This document shows, piece after piece, positions 38,180 through 45,723 of a DNA stretch of 64,000 nucleotides. Every line of letters begins with the position of its first letter. Position 1 is the stretch's first letter. The notes below the pieces were generated by a model. That model was not told the DNA's origin. It did not search any database and saw only the letters and a list, made by a program, of their open reading frames with translations. The DNA lies in the NCBI GenBank assembly GCA_019634165.1, contig JAHQVT010000003.1:62001-126000 (forward strand). The letters are read 5' to 3'. Both the position numbers and the translations under genes were made by a program. The DNA is from Rhodospirillales bacterium. GTDB taxonomy: Bacteria; Pseudomonadota; Alphaproteobacteria; Rhodospirillales; Thalassospiraceae.

Positions 38180-38943
38180 TCGACGAATTGTTCCTTTAAG
38201 ATACGTTCTTCAAGATTATGTTCCGGGTCAAACAGCAGTTTGATTTTCATGCTGCGATCTTCACGGATTGTCACGCGCGAAACATCGCGAACCTCGGTAT
38301 AGTCGGCAACAGCCGATACCGGGCGCTTTTCCGGGTTCTCGATATGGAAAACGACTTCGGCCCCGTGAGGTAAAAGCGCACCCCGCCAACGACGTGGGCG
38401 AAACGGGCTGATCGGGGTTAAGGCCAAAAGCCCGCTTCCCATCGGCAGGATCGGACCATGTGCCGAAAGGTTATAGGCGGTACTGCCCGCAGGTGTGCAG
38501 ACAAGTGCGCCGTCACAGACCAGTTCGGCAAGACGTTCAACGCCATCTACCTTAATGCGCAATTTGGCGGCCTGACGGGTTTCGCGCAAAAGAGATACTT
38601 CGTTGATCGCCAGCGCACACAGGCTTTCGCCCGATACGGTGTGTGCTTCCATCTGCAGCGGACTAAGCTCGACCGTCTGGGCTTCGGCGATCCGTTCGAT
38701 CAGATCAATTTCACGGAATTCATTCATCAAGAACCCGACTGTGCCGCGGTTCATGCCATAAATCGGCACCTTGCGGCCCATATAACGATGCAGGGTTTCA
38801 AGCATGAAGCCATCACCGCCAAGGGCAACAATTACCTCAGCCTTATCAGGGGCTGTGTGGCCGTATCGGTGTTTCAGCCGATACATCGCATCCTGTGCGA
38901 TTTTGGTTTCGGCTGCGACGAAGGCGATAGATTCAAGCTGCAT
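38176..38943 (-). CDS. nadK: NAD kinase
   Basis: 255 residues with the NAD kinase GGDG motif ([18 protein letters not shown]), [13 protein letters not shown], and the [18 protein letters not shown] signature. It phosphorylates NAD to NADP. This is the shorter form common in alphaproteobacteria. It overlaps argE downstream by four bases. NADPH is used by Tmm and probably the dmm reductase, but there is no sign of shared regulation. The start is ATG; no strong ribosome-binding site is seen. Confidence 0.92.
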   Translation of the reverse strand: MQLESIAFVAAETKIAQDAMYRLKHRYGHTAPDKAEVIVALGGDGFMLETLHRYMGRKVPIYGMNRGTVGFLMNEFREIDLIERIAEAQTVELSPLQMEAHTVSGESLCALAINEVSLLRETRQAAKLRIKVDGVERLAELVCDGALVCTPAGSTAYNLSAHGPILPMGSGLLALTPISPFRPRRWRGALLPHGAEVVFHIENPEKRPVSAVADYTEVRDVSRVTIREDRSMKIKLLFDPEHNLEERILKEQFVE

Positions 38944-39049
38944 CTGCTATCCGAAGGGTAATTGGGCTTTTCCCGCAAAAAGGTATTTCCAGCAATAGAG
39001 TACGCTTTGCGTTGAATTGCAAGGGGCTCGGTCATGTTCGCGCTTGCAT

Positions 39050-39066
39050 GTCTAGTATAGACTAGC
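39050..39066. promoter_or_regulatory. Candidate TetR operator
   Basis: Overlapping palindromes GTCTA-GTA-TAGAC (39050-39062) and CTAGT-ATAG-ACTAG (39052-39065) lie about 95 bases before the TetR-family gene, in the divergent gap to nadK. Position and symmetry suit autorepression. Confidence 0.45.
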
Positions 39067-39156
39067 TGGTAGTATGATTGACGCCCCGATGAAAAGGGTG
39101 GAACCTGTCAACCTGAGGTTTTTAACCTTGGCTTATTTTCAAAACAGATTGGCTCT

Positions 39157-39900
39157 ATGACCAAAGAACCATTTAGTATCTCTGTCGCGCTTTCCCGGTC
39201 GTCGCATTCTGATGAAGATCATGATGATGCGGTGCTGGAAGTCGGTGAAAGCATGGAAATTGTCGAGGGGGATGAAGGCGCGCTGGTGACCAAGCGCCTT
39301 CGCGATCCAGACGTAACCCGCCAAAAACTTCTTGATGCTGCCTTTGGCGAAATCCGCCGTTCGGGATTTGGCGGGGCATCAATCAGTAATATCCTTGAAC
39401 TTAGCGGCTGCACCAAAGGTGCGCTGTATCATCACTTTTCGGGCAAGGCCAAGCTGGTCAATGCCGTGATCGAAGATTGCTTGCCCGGCTATGTTGATGA
39501 AGTCTGGCTTGATGATCTTGAAGGTGCCGAAGACATCCTGCCTGTCATGATGGGGCAGGTCGACCGACTTGGCGGGGAAGATGCACCTGCCTTGCTTGAG
39601 GGTGGGTGTCCTTTGGCGCGACTTGCTTCCGGGGCGGGGGAGCTTGATGAGAACCTTCGCAAACGCATTGATGGTGTTTATCGTTATTGGCGTCGCAGCC
39701 TGGCATCGCATATCGGCAAGGCGCAGTTTAACAAAACTGTGCGGACAGACGTCGAACCATCTGCCGTGGCAGAATTTATCATTGCATCGTTACATGGGTT
39801 CCTGACCCGGCCACCGGCCTTGCGCAACCTTGAAACGCAAGATGCGTTTGCCCGCGAATTTGCCCGTTATCTGAACAATCTGCGCCCACCTAACGCATGA
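39157..39900 (+). CDS. TetR-family transcriptional regulator
   Basis: A 247-residue regulator. The DNA-binding domain lies unusually far in, at about residues 50-95 (RQKLLDAAFGEIRRSGFGGAS then LSGCTKGALYHHFSGKAKL), preceded by a roughly 45-residue acidic lead (DEDHDDAVLEVGESMEIVEGD). The C-terminal ligand domain has GGCPLARLASGAGE, seen in the YcdC/AcuR-like TetR group. The start may be downstream if the acidic lead is not translated, though no in-frame ATG with a good ribosome-binding site was found. It is divergent from nadK. Effector unknown. Confidence 0.85.
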   Translation: MTKEPFSISVALSRSSHSDEDHDDAVLEVGESMEIVEGDEGALVTKRLRDPDVTRQKLLDAAFGEIRRSGFGGASISNILELSGCTKGALYHHFSGKAKLVNAVIEDCLPGYVDEVWLDDLEGAEDILPVMMGQVDRLGGEDAPALLEGGCPLARLASGAGELDENLRKRIDGVYRYWRRSLASHIGKAQFNKTVRTDVEPSAVAEFIIASLHGFLTRPPALRNLETQDAFAREFARYLNNLRPPNA

Positions 39901-39952
39901 GTTAATAGCCCAAGGTAAGCAGGGTTGATCGTTATTCGAGATAATTAAACAA

Positions 39953-39966
39953 AATACAATTGTATT
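39953..39966. promoter_or_regulatory. 14-base palindrome upstream of the rhodanese gene
   Basis: AATACAATTGTATT is a perfect palindrome about 80 bases before the rhodanese start, next to a TTGACA-like element at 39976-39981. It could be an operator for a sulfur-responsive repressor; no regulator of that type lies nearby. Confidence 0.4.
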
Positions 39967-40047
39967 ATAAAATTATTGACATTTTTCTGTGGGGGATTAC
40001 ATCTGTGCCACAGTTTGATGATATTCTTCCAATATGGAGACAGCCCC

Positions 40048-40971
40048 ATGCGTTCCCTTATCCTTACTGCCGTTGCAGCAGTCACCTTTGCCTTTGCAGG
40101 CGGTGCAGCGCAGGCAGAACGCCTTACCGACAAGCCGCTGGTTGATGCCAGCTGGGTTGAAGCAAACCTTGGCAATCCGTCATTGGTAGTTGTTGATATC
40201 CGTTCGATGACCAAAGAAGGCAGCCCGTATGATGCCGGTCACATTGCCGGTTCGGTTTATGCGCCTTATGGTAAATTTGGCTGGCGGGCAAAGGTCGATA
40301 ATGTTGTTGGCATGCTGCCGCCGGTTGATGTGATTTCCAAACGCATCGGATCGCTTGGCATTGATAATGACAAGCAGGTAGTTGTTGTGCCTGCTGGTCA
40401 GAACAGTTCGGACTTTGGTGCGGCTACCCGCGTTTATTGGACCTTTAAGGTTCTGGGTCATGATGCTGTGACCATTCTTGATGGTGGTCAGCGCGCTTGG
40501 GTTGCTGCGGGCAAAGCTGTTTCAAAAGATGCAGTCGCCCCGAATGCAGTTGCCTTTAACGCCAATTTCCGTCCAGAGCTTCTTGCATCTGCTGATGATG
40601 TTGCCAAAGCCCGCGCAAGCGGTATTGAACTGATTGATGCCCGCCCGGCCGCGCAGTTCACCGGCAAAGCAAAAAGCGGTGTTGTTGCCCGCGCCGGTGC
40701 CGTACCGGGTGCGAAAAACATTTCGCAAGCACAATTCTATAGCGATGAGAAAGGTGCCTTTGTGGCATCGAATGTGATTGAAACACTGGTTGCAGATGCA
40801 GGCGTTTCTAAAGACGCCAAGGAAATCACCTATTGCAACACCGGTCACTGGGCATCGGTTGCATGGTTTGGCTTGTCTGAAGTGATGGGCAATAAGAACA
40901 CCGCGATGTATGATGGTTCGATGACCGAATGGGCTGCTGATCCGGCGCGTGAAATGGTCATCCCGAAATAA
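40048..40971 (+). CDS. Secreted tandem-rhodanese thiosulfate sulfurtransferase
   Basis: A 307-residue precursor with a signal peptide cleaved after AQA at about residue 23. Two rhodanese domains follow. The first (residues 30-160) lacks a catalytic Cys. The second (about 180-305) has the active loop CNTGHWAS with Cys263, the only visible nucleophile. Such enzymes move sulfane sulfur from thiosulfate to an acceptor; this one should be periplasmic. GGAG lies about ten bases before the ATG. It precedes a YeeE/TsuA-type transporter and a Cys-repeat protein, so it probably processes sulfur compounds before uptake; this is inferred. Confidence 0.87.
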   Translation: MRSLILTAVAAVTFAFAGGAAQAERLTDKPLVDASWVEANLGNPSLVVVDIRSMTKEGSPYDAGHIAGSVYAPYGKFGWRAKVDNVVGMLPPVDVISKRIGSLGIDNDKQVVVVPAGQNSSDFGAATRVYWTFKVLGHDAVTILDGGQRAWVAAGKAVSKDAVAPNAVAFNANFRPELLASADDVAKARASGIELIDARPAAQFTGKAKSGVVARAGAVPGAKNISQAQFYSDEKGAFVASNVIETLVADAGVSKDAKEITYCNTGHWASVAWFGLSEVMGNKNTAMYDGSMTEWAADPAREMVIPK

Positions 40972-41083
40972 TCGGGCTTTTCCTTTTTCCTTCGCTTTGT
41001 GGCAGGATCATTTTGAACGGAATCGGGTTTTGCCCGGTTCCGTTCGCGTTTAAAGATTTCATACAAGGTTATTGAACGTCACC
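40972..41083 (+). terminator. Hairpin after the rhodanese gene
   Basis: GAACGGAATCGGG (41015-41027) can pair with CCCGGTTCCGTTC (41033-41045) with small bulges. No T-run follows, so it may be a processing or attenuating hairpin and not a full terminator. Confidence 0.45.
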
Positions 41084-41351
41084 ATGTCAGAAACGACACT
41101 AAAGCAAGTTGCATTTAATCTGCCGCATTTTGTTTGTTTTTGGCGTGTCGTTTGGTAAGGCACAGTGTGCAGGGCGATGCGGCGCATCGGGCAAACGGTG
41201 TAACGTCGTCAAACGCCGCCAAAATCAAACCCTGCGGGCCGGAATAGCCTTCCGCCCCGCAGCGTCAAGAACCTTGAACGTAACCCGCTACGCCCTGCGG
41301 CCCTTTCCTTGCCGGACAGAAGGCTGCCTCCGGCAAAATGAGGTAAATTAA
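41084..41351 (+). promoter_or_regulatory. Strongly structured leader before the YeeE-type transporter
   Basis: This 268-base stretch has many exact complementary arms: CGATGC/GCATCG around GGC (41175-41189), GCAGGG/CCCTGC (41169-41174, 41230-41235), an 11-base near-perfect stem (41234-41244, 41250-41260), CCGCAG/CTGCGG (41257-41262, 41295-41300), TCAAG/CTTGA (41265-41277), and TTGCCGG/CCGGCAA (41309-41336) ending just before the GAGG ribosome-binding site. Some arms overlap, so they are mutually exclusive. A 24-codon frame (41084-41158) also lies here with AAACGACAC/GTGTCGTTT repeats at its two ends. It may be a cis-acting RNA; alphaproteobacteria have a described sul1 motif near sulfur genes, which should be tested. 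Confidence 0.5.
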
Positions 41352-42560
41352 ATGCAACATGCTTTAAAGGCACGCCCGCACATATCGGGCTTTGAATTTG
41401 ACAAAGGTCCGGCTGCGATTACGGCTGTGCTGTTTGTCATTGTCGGCATCGCAATCGCACAGGCGGTAGATCTGCATCAGGCCGTTCTTTATGGCTTGGG
41501 CGGGGTACTTGGTATTGCGCTGTATCACGCATCCTTTGGCTTTACCGGTGGTTGGCGCCGTTTTTCGGTTGAAAAGCGTGGGCGCGCAATCCGGGCCCAG
41601 CTTTTAATGATCGGTGTGGCAGCAGCGGCGTTTATCCCGATGCTTGCCCTTGGTAGTCCGCTGGGGAATCCGATTGTCGGTGCTGTGGCACCGGTTGGGA
41701 CATCTGTTCTGATTGGGGCGTTTATGTTCGGGCTGGGCATGCAGCTTGGCGGTGGATGTGGTTCGGGAACCTTGTTTACCGTTGGCGGCGGAAGTTCCCG
41801 CATGTTGCTGACCCTTTGCTTCTTTATTATTGGGGCCGTGATCGGCACAGCACATTTGCCGATGTGGCTTGAACTCCCTGCTTTGCCGCCGATGAGTGTC
41901 GGGCGCGAGTTTGGCGTTGCGGGCGGTCTTGCTGTTACCTTTGCGGGCTTGGCACTGGTTGCCCTTATTACGGTGATGGTTGAAAAGCGTGCACATGGCA
42001 CGCTTGAAGCGACCTCGGTTGCGCCGCGTTCCGGTTTTGCACGATTGTTCCATGGTCCATGGCCGTTGATTTGGACCGGGCTTTTATTGGCCGGGTTGAA
42101 TGTCGCGACCCTTTTGATTGCCGGTCATCCGTGGTCAATCACGTTTGGGTTTGGCCTTTGGGGGGCAAAGATCGCCCAAGGGATCGGTATTCCGGTGGAA
42201 ACATGGGAGTTTTGGAACTGGGTCGGACCGGCAAAGGCGCTTGGAAATTCGGTTCTTGAAGATAATACGTCGGTGATGAATTTCGGGATTGTGATTGGGG
42301 CTGCCTTTGCCGCAGCCCTTGCCGGGAAATTCGCGCCAAAGGTTTCTGTTCCGTTTGCCTCGCTGTTGGCGGCGGCAATTGGCGGTTTGCTGATGGGCTA
42401 TGGCGCAAGGTTGGCGTTTGGGTGCAATATCGGTGCGTTCTTTAGCGGCATCGCATCGGGCAGTGTTCATGGATGGTTGTGGTTTGTGATGGCTTTTGGC
42501 GGTAGCTGGATCGGTATTGCGCTTCGTCCTGTGTTTGGAATGGATGGTTTCCGGAAATGA
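41352..42560 (+). CDS. YeeE/YedE-family sulfur transporter, TsuA-like
   Basis: A 402-residue membrane protein with about ten segments and the duplicated pattern of the YeeE/YedE (TsuA) family. The conserved Cys motifs are present: LGGGCGSGTLFTVGGGSSRM (Cys about 136) and LAFGCNIGAFFSGI (Cys about 358). TsuA takes up thiosulfate along a relay of such cysteines. GAGG stands about eight bases before the start. The last four bases overlap the start of the Cys-repeat gene. The rhodanese upstream supports a role in thiosulfate or sulfane-sulfur import. Substrate has not been shown for this branch. Confidence 0.88.
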   Translation: MQHALKARPHISGFEFDKGPAAITAVLFVIVGIAIAQAVDLHQAVLYGLGGVLGIALYHASFGFTGGWRRFSVEKRGRAIRAQLLMIGVAAAAFIPMLALGSPLGNPIVGAVAPVGTSVLIGAFMFGLGMQLGGGCGSGTLFTVGGGSSRMLLTLCFFIIGAVIGTAHLPMWLELPALPPMSVGREFGVAGGLAVTFAGLALVALITVMVEKRAHGTLEATSVAPRSGFARLFHGPWPLIWTGLLLAGLNVATLLIAGHPWSITFGFGLWGAKIAQGIGIPVETWEFWNWVGPAKALGNSVLEDNTSVMNFGIVIGAAFAAALAGKFAPKVSVPFASLLAAAIGGLLMGYGARLAFGCNIGAFFSGIASGSVHGWLWFVMAFGGSWIGIALRPVFGMDGFRK

Positions 42561-43108
42561 GCGAGAAAAACACACTTCTATTTGGTGCGGTCTTCCTTGC
42601 TGCGACCGGTGCGGTTGCCCTTGATCACTATAGCCACACGGCAAACATTCCGGCTGTTGCGAACCCAGCCCCGGCAAAAATGCCAGCCGCTGGTAGCAAT
42701 CCCTGTGCGGCAAATACCTGTGCCGCCAGCCCATGTTTTGCCAATCCTTGTGCCGCCAATCCGTGTGGGGCGAACCCATGTGCAGCAGGATATAACCCGT
42801 GCGCGGCATCGCCATGTGGGGCCAACCCCTGTGCTTCAAACCCCTGTGCAGCGTACAATCCATGCGGTGCGGCGTACAATCCATGCGGTGCGGCGAATCC
42901 TTGTGCGGCATCGCCCTGTTCGGCAGGGAATCCATGTGGGGCGGGGGCTAATCCGTGCGCAGCAGCACCGTGTTCGGCCAATCCATGCGCGGCATACAAT
43001 CCTTGTGGTGCGGGAAATCCTTGTTCTGCTACCAACCCGTGTGCGGCAGTAAACCCGTGTGCCGCGATGAACCCATGCGGTGCCGCGAATCCTTGTTCTG
43101 CATATTAG
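42557..43108 (+). CDS. Cysteine-rich Asn-Pro-Cys repeat protein, membrane-anchored
   Basis: A 183-residue protein that begins with a short hydrophobic helix (residues about 7-22) as a signal anchor, then a Pro/Ala linker, and then about 135 residues of nearly unbroken NPCAA-type repeats. I count 24 Cys, almost all as N-P-C, S-P-C or A-P-C, every four to seven residues. The start overlaps the transporter stop by four bases (ATGA), a sign of coupled translation. I know of no assigned function. Dense Pro-Cys repeats facing the periplasm could bind metal or carry sulfane sulfur for the linked transporter and rhodanese. Both the function and exact orientation are inference. Confidence 0.85.
   Translation: MSEKNTLLFGAVFLAATGAVALDHYSHTANIPAVANPAPAKMPAAGSNPCAANTCAASPCFANPCAANPCGANPCAAGYNPCAASPCGANPCASNPCAAYNPCGAAYNPCGAANPCAASPCSAGNPCGAGANPCAAAPCSANPCAAYNPCGAGNPCSATNPCAAVNPCAAMNPCGAANPCSAY
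42851..42892 (+). repeat. Perfect 21-base tandem duplication inside the Cys-repeat gene
   Basis: Two identical in-frame 21-base units (42851-42871 and 42872-42892) encode seven residues each, A-Y-N-P-C-G-A. Identity at DNA level suggests a recent duplication, in contrast to the diverged units elsewhere in the gene. Confidence 0.85.
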
Positions 43109-43142
43109 ATGTCGCGATCTGATTGAAAAACATATGTTATTA

Positions 43143-43178
43143 AAACAGGCCCCGCGCGCAAATATGCGGGGCCTGTTT
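43143..43178 (+). terminator. Terminator-like hairpin after the sulfur cassette
   Basis: Perfect 13-base stem AAACAGGCCCCGC (43143-43155) / GCGGGGCCTGTTT (43166-43178) with a 10-base loop and a short T-run at the end of the right arm. It closes the transporter-repeat transcript. Confidence 0.82.
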
Positions 43179-43436
43179 GCGTAAAACGCGGGGCTTTAAC
43201 GAATATGGCGTTTGACAAGCCGATAAAACTCTGCGCATTGTGTCCTAGATATTTGATCGCTCCAGAAGCGTAGAGGGGATGGAAGTCCTCCACTGTTGAG
43301 TGATTGACCTTAAGAACGCAATGAAGTGTCCAGCTACGCGGGTGCTTCCAGAACTGCAAGGCGCAGACCAGATTACTAAATTTCACCGGGCATTGACCCA
43401 GCTGTCTGCAGCCTCTAATTTACGAGTTACCCTTAT
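43179..43436 (+). promoter_or_regulatory. Leader region of the DEAD-box helicase
   Basis: 258 bases without a recognisable gene. A TTGACA-like element lies at about 43212. Long structured leaders are common for cold-induced helicase genes, but I could not define a structure here. Confidence 0.3.
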
Positions 43437-45230
43437 TTGACCCAGTTTTCCGAACTCGGCCTGGCCGAGCCGGTCCTTCGCGCACTAGCGCAAGAAGGAT
43501 ATGATGCGCCAACCCCCATCCAGGCGCAATCCATCCCGTCCCTGCTTCAAGGTAAGGACCTGCTTGGTATCGCTCAGACCGGTACCGGTAAGACGGCAGC
43601 ATTCGCGTTGCCGATCCTAGATCGTCTTTCCAAAACCGAAGGTCGTACACCCAAAGGTGCTTGCCGTGTACTGGTACTGGCTCCGACGCGCGAACTTGCT
43701 GCGCAGATCGGTGAAAGTTTCCGTGCTTATGGCCGCTTCTTGAATGTCCGCGTTGCCGTGGTCGTTGGTGGTGTTGCACCTGGTCCCCAGATCAAAGCGA
43801 TTAACCCCGGTGTTGAGGTGCTTGTCGCCACCCCTGGTCGTTTGCTTGATCATGTTGATAGTGGCAAGCTGAGCCTTAAGCATGTTGACGTCGTGGTTCT
43901 TGATGAAGCCGACCATATGCTTGACCTTGGCTTCCTGCCGCCGATCAAACGCATCATTAAAATGCTGCCGCGTAACCGTCAGAACCTGTTCTTCTCGGCA
44001 ACCATGCCGGGACAGATTGGTCAGCTGGCGGGGGATATGCTTTCAGATCCGGTCAAAGTGTCGGTAACCCCGGTTGCGACCACTCAGGAACGTGTCGAGC
44101 AGTCAGTTTATCTGATCGAGCGGACCCGCAAGCGTCAGCTTTTGGCAGAACTTCTTGATAATCCGGCATTCAAACGCACCCTGGTCTTTACCCGGACCAA
44201 GCGCGGTGCGGATCGTGTTGCCCGCCATCTTGAAGCAAACAAAATCAGTGCAGCAGCCATTCACGGCAATAAAAGTCAGAACCAGCGCGAGCGCGCCCTG
44301 AACGCCTTTAAGGACGGTCAGATTGGTGTGCTTGTAGCAACCGATATCGCGGCACGCGGTATTGATGTTGATGCTGTGACCCATGTTGTGAATTTCGAAC
44401 TTCCAAACGTCCCGGAAAGCTATGTTCACCGTATCGGCCGTACGGCCCGTGGCGGTGCAAGCGGAAGTGCTATTGCATTCTGTGACGCAGAAGAACGCGG
44501 TTTGCTGCGCGATATCGAAAGAACAACCCGTCAGTCGATCCCCGTGATTGATCGTCGCGATGCCAAGCTTGCTGCCGAACAGGAAGCGCTATCGGAAGAA
44601 ACCCGTGAAGCCAACCGTGGACGTCGTTCCAACGGTGGTGGTCAATCACGTGGTAACGGTGGCCGCAACAATAATGGTGGCAATGGTCGTCGTGGTGGCG
44701 AAGGCAACCGCAACGCATCTGCTGGTCGTAATGATCGGGCAGGTCGTCCTGCTGGTGGTCCGCGCCGTGGGGATGAAGCCCGCAAGCCTGCGGTGCGTCG
44801 TGACACAGAAGTAAATGCCAATTCGACTGAAAAGGCCGACGTAAATCCGGCTTTGGAAAAATCGAAAAGCCGTTTCAAAGGCGGGATTAAATCCAAGCCG
44901 GCAAACGGTCGTGGCAATGGTGCTGGAAACGGTGCCGGTCAAACAGATGGTCGCAAGCGCCCAACGAAACGTGTGGATTCCAACGGAAACCGCCGCGATG
45001 GTGCGCAAGGTGACAATTCAATTTCTTCCGGTCTTTCCTTTATGGGGAGCACCGAGGAACGCCGCGCGAATGGCAACGGGGGCAATGCCGCCCGGACCGC
45101 CAGACCGCAAGGCAAGCGCGGCGGTGCGAACCGCAATCGCAATCAACGTGGTCCACAACCTGGCGGGCAGCCGGGTGGGGCGGGCCGCGATACATCTTCC
45201 GGTAATCAGAGAAAGCGTGACCACGCCTGA
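43437..45230 (+). CDS. DEAD-box ATP-dependent RNA helicase, RhlE-like
   Basis: 597 residues. The helicase core (1-375) has AQTGTGKTAAF, PTRELAAQI, TPGRLLDH, VLDEADHMLDLGF, FSATMP, ARGID and HRIGRTARGG. A long C-terminal tail (about residues 380-597) is rich in Gly, Arg and Asn (GGGQSRGNGGRNNNGG), an RNA-binding, disordered extension typical of RhlE/CsdA-type proteins. The start appears to be TTG: an in-frame stop lies 21 bases upstream and no ATG intervenes, while the sequence MTQFSELGLAEPVLRAL fits the family N-terminus. It is 80 bases upstream of a cold-shock protein gene, so a role in cold adaptation and RNA remodelling is likely. Confidence 0.9.
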   Translation: MTQFSELGLAEPVLRALAQEGYDAPTPIQAQSIPSLLQGKDLLGIAQTGTGKTAAFALPILDRLSKTEGRTPKGACRVLVLAPTRELAAQIGESFRAYGRFLNVRVAVVVGGVAPGPQIKAINPGVEVLVATPGRLLDHVDSGKLSLKHVDVVVLDEADHMLDLGFLPPIKRIIKMLPRNRQNLFFSATMPGQIGQLAGDMLSDPVKVSVTPVATTQERVEQSVYLIERTRKRQLLAELLDNPAFKRTLVFTRTKRGADRVARHLEANKISAAAIHGNKSQNQRERALNAFKDGQIGVLVATDIAARGIDVDAVTHVVNFELPNVPESYVHRIGRTARGGASGSAIAFCDAEERGLLRDIERTTRQSIPVIDRRDAKLAAEQEALSEETREANRGRRSNGGGQSRGNGGRNNNGGNGRRGGEGNRNASAGRNDRAGRPAGGPRRGDEARKPAVRRDTEVNANSTEKADVNPALEKSKSRFKGGIKSKPANGRGNGAGNGAGQTDGRKRPTKRVDSNGNRRDGAQGDNSISSGLSFMGSTEERRANGNGGNAARTARPQGKRGGANRNRNQRGPQPGGQPGGAGRDTSSGNQRKRDHA

Positions 45231-45310
45231 TTTGATTATCGAACACAAATAGGCCCACCCACACGGGGTGTGTCGTAACGCCAATCAATACTCGATAAGG
45301 AGATTTAAAG

Positions 45311-45520
45311 ATGGCAACTGGTACAGTTAAATGGTTCAACGCAACTAAAGGTTTTGGTTTCATTCAGCCGGACGAAGGCGGAAATGACGTATTCCTGCAC
45401 ATCAGCGCTGTTGAACGCGCTGGTATGGGGCACCCGCAGGAAGGCGACAAAATCAATTACGAACTGCGTACCGACTCACGTTCGGGCCGCGTTTCGGCTG
45501 ACGACCTGACTGCTGCTTAA
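45311..45520 (+). CDS. Cold-shock protein
   Basis: 69 residues of a single cold-shock domain with RNP1 (KGFGFI) and RNP2 (DVFLHI) motifs and start MATGTVKWFNATKGFG. It binds single-stranded RNA and DNA as a chaperone. An AAGGAG site precedes the ATG. It follows the RNA helicase on the same strand and is closed by a strong terminator. Which member of the Csp group it matches cannot be told. Confidence 0.94.
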   Translation: MATGTVKWFNATKGFGFIQPDEGGNDVFLHISAVERAGMGHPQEGDKINYELRTDSRSGRVSADDLTAA

Positions 45521-45560
45521 TTCGGCTTGTCGTTCTTTTTGAACGGCACCGTATTATACG

Positions 45561-45598
45561 AAACCCCCATCCGGGAAACCGGGTGGGGGTTTTGTTTT
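45561..45598 (+). terminator. Rho-independent terminator after the cold-shock gene
   Basis: AAACCCCCATCCGG (45561-45574) pairs with CCGGGTGGGGGTTT (45579-45592) around a GAAA-type loop, followed by TTGTTTT. Confidence 0.9.
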
Positions 45599-45723
45599 GG
45601 CTAGCGTCTTTGCAAGATGTAACGGATTTATGAAACCATTGCCGGAGTGCTCTGAAATGTTTAACTATTTTGAGTTGAGCATATAAAACCTTGCCTGAAT
45701 GGCGATGGAAAGGACGGATTGCA

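Noticed and set aside
41084-41158. 24-codon frame as a regulatory leader peptide
   Set aside because: Its AAGGTT site is too far away (about 14 bases) and the sequence has no run of regulatory codons. It is mentioned only as part of the leader finding.
42851-42892. CRISPR-like repeat
   Set aside because: The tandem 21-base units have no spacers and are in-frame coding repeats.
42135-43052. Long frames on both strands across the transporter end and the Cys-repeat gene
   Set aside because: Repetitive codon pattern leaves several frames open: an Arg/His/Pro-rich plus frame and Ala/His/Gly-rich antisense frames. Only the NPC frame has a signal anchor, coupling to the upstream gene and a sensible start.
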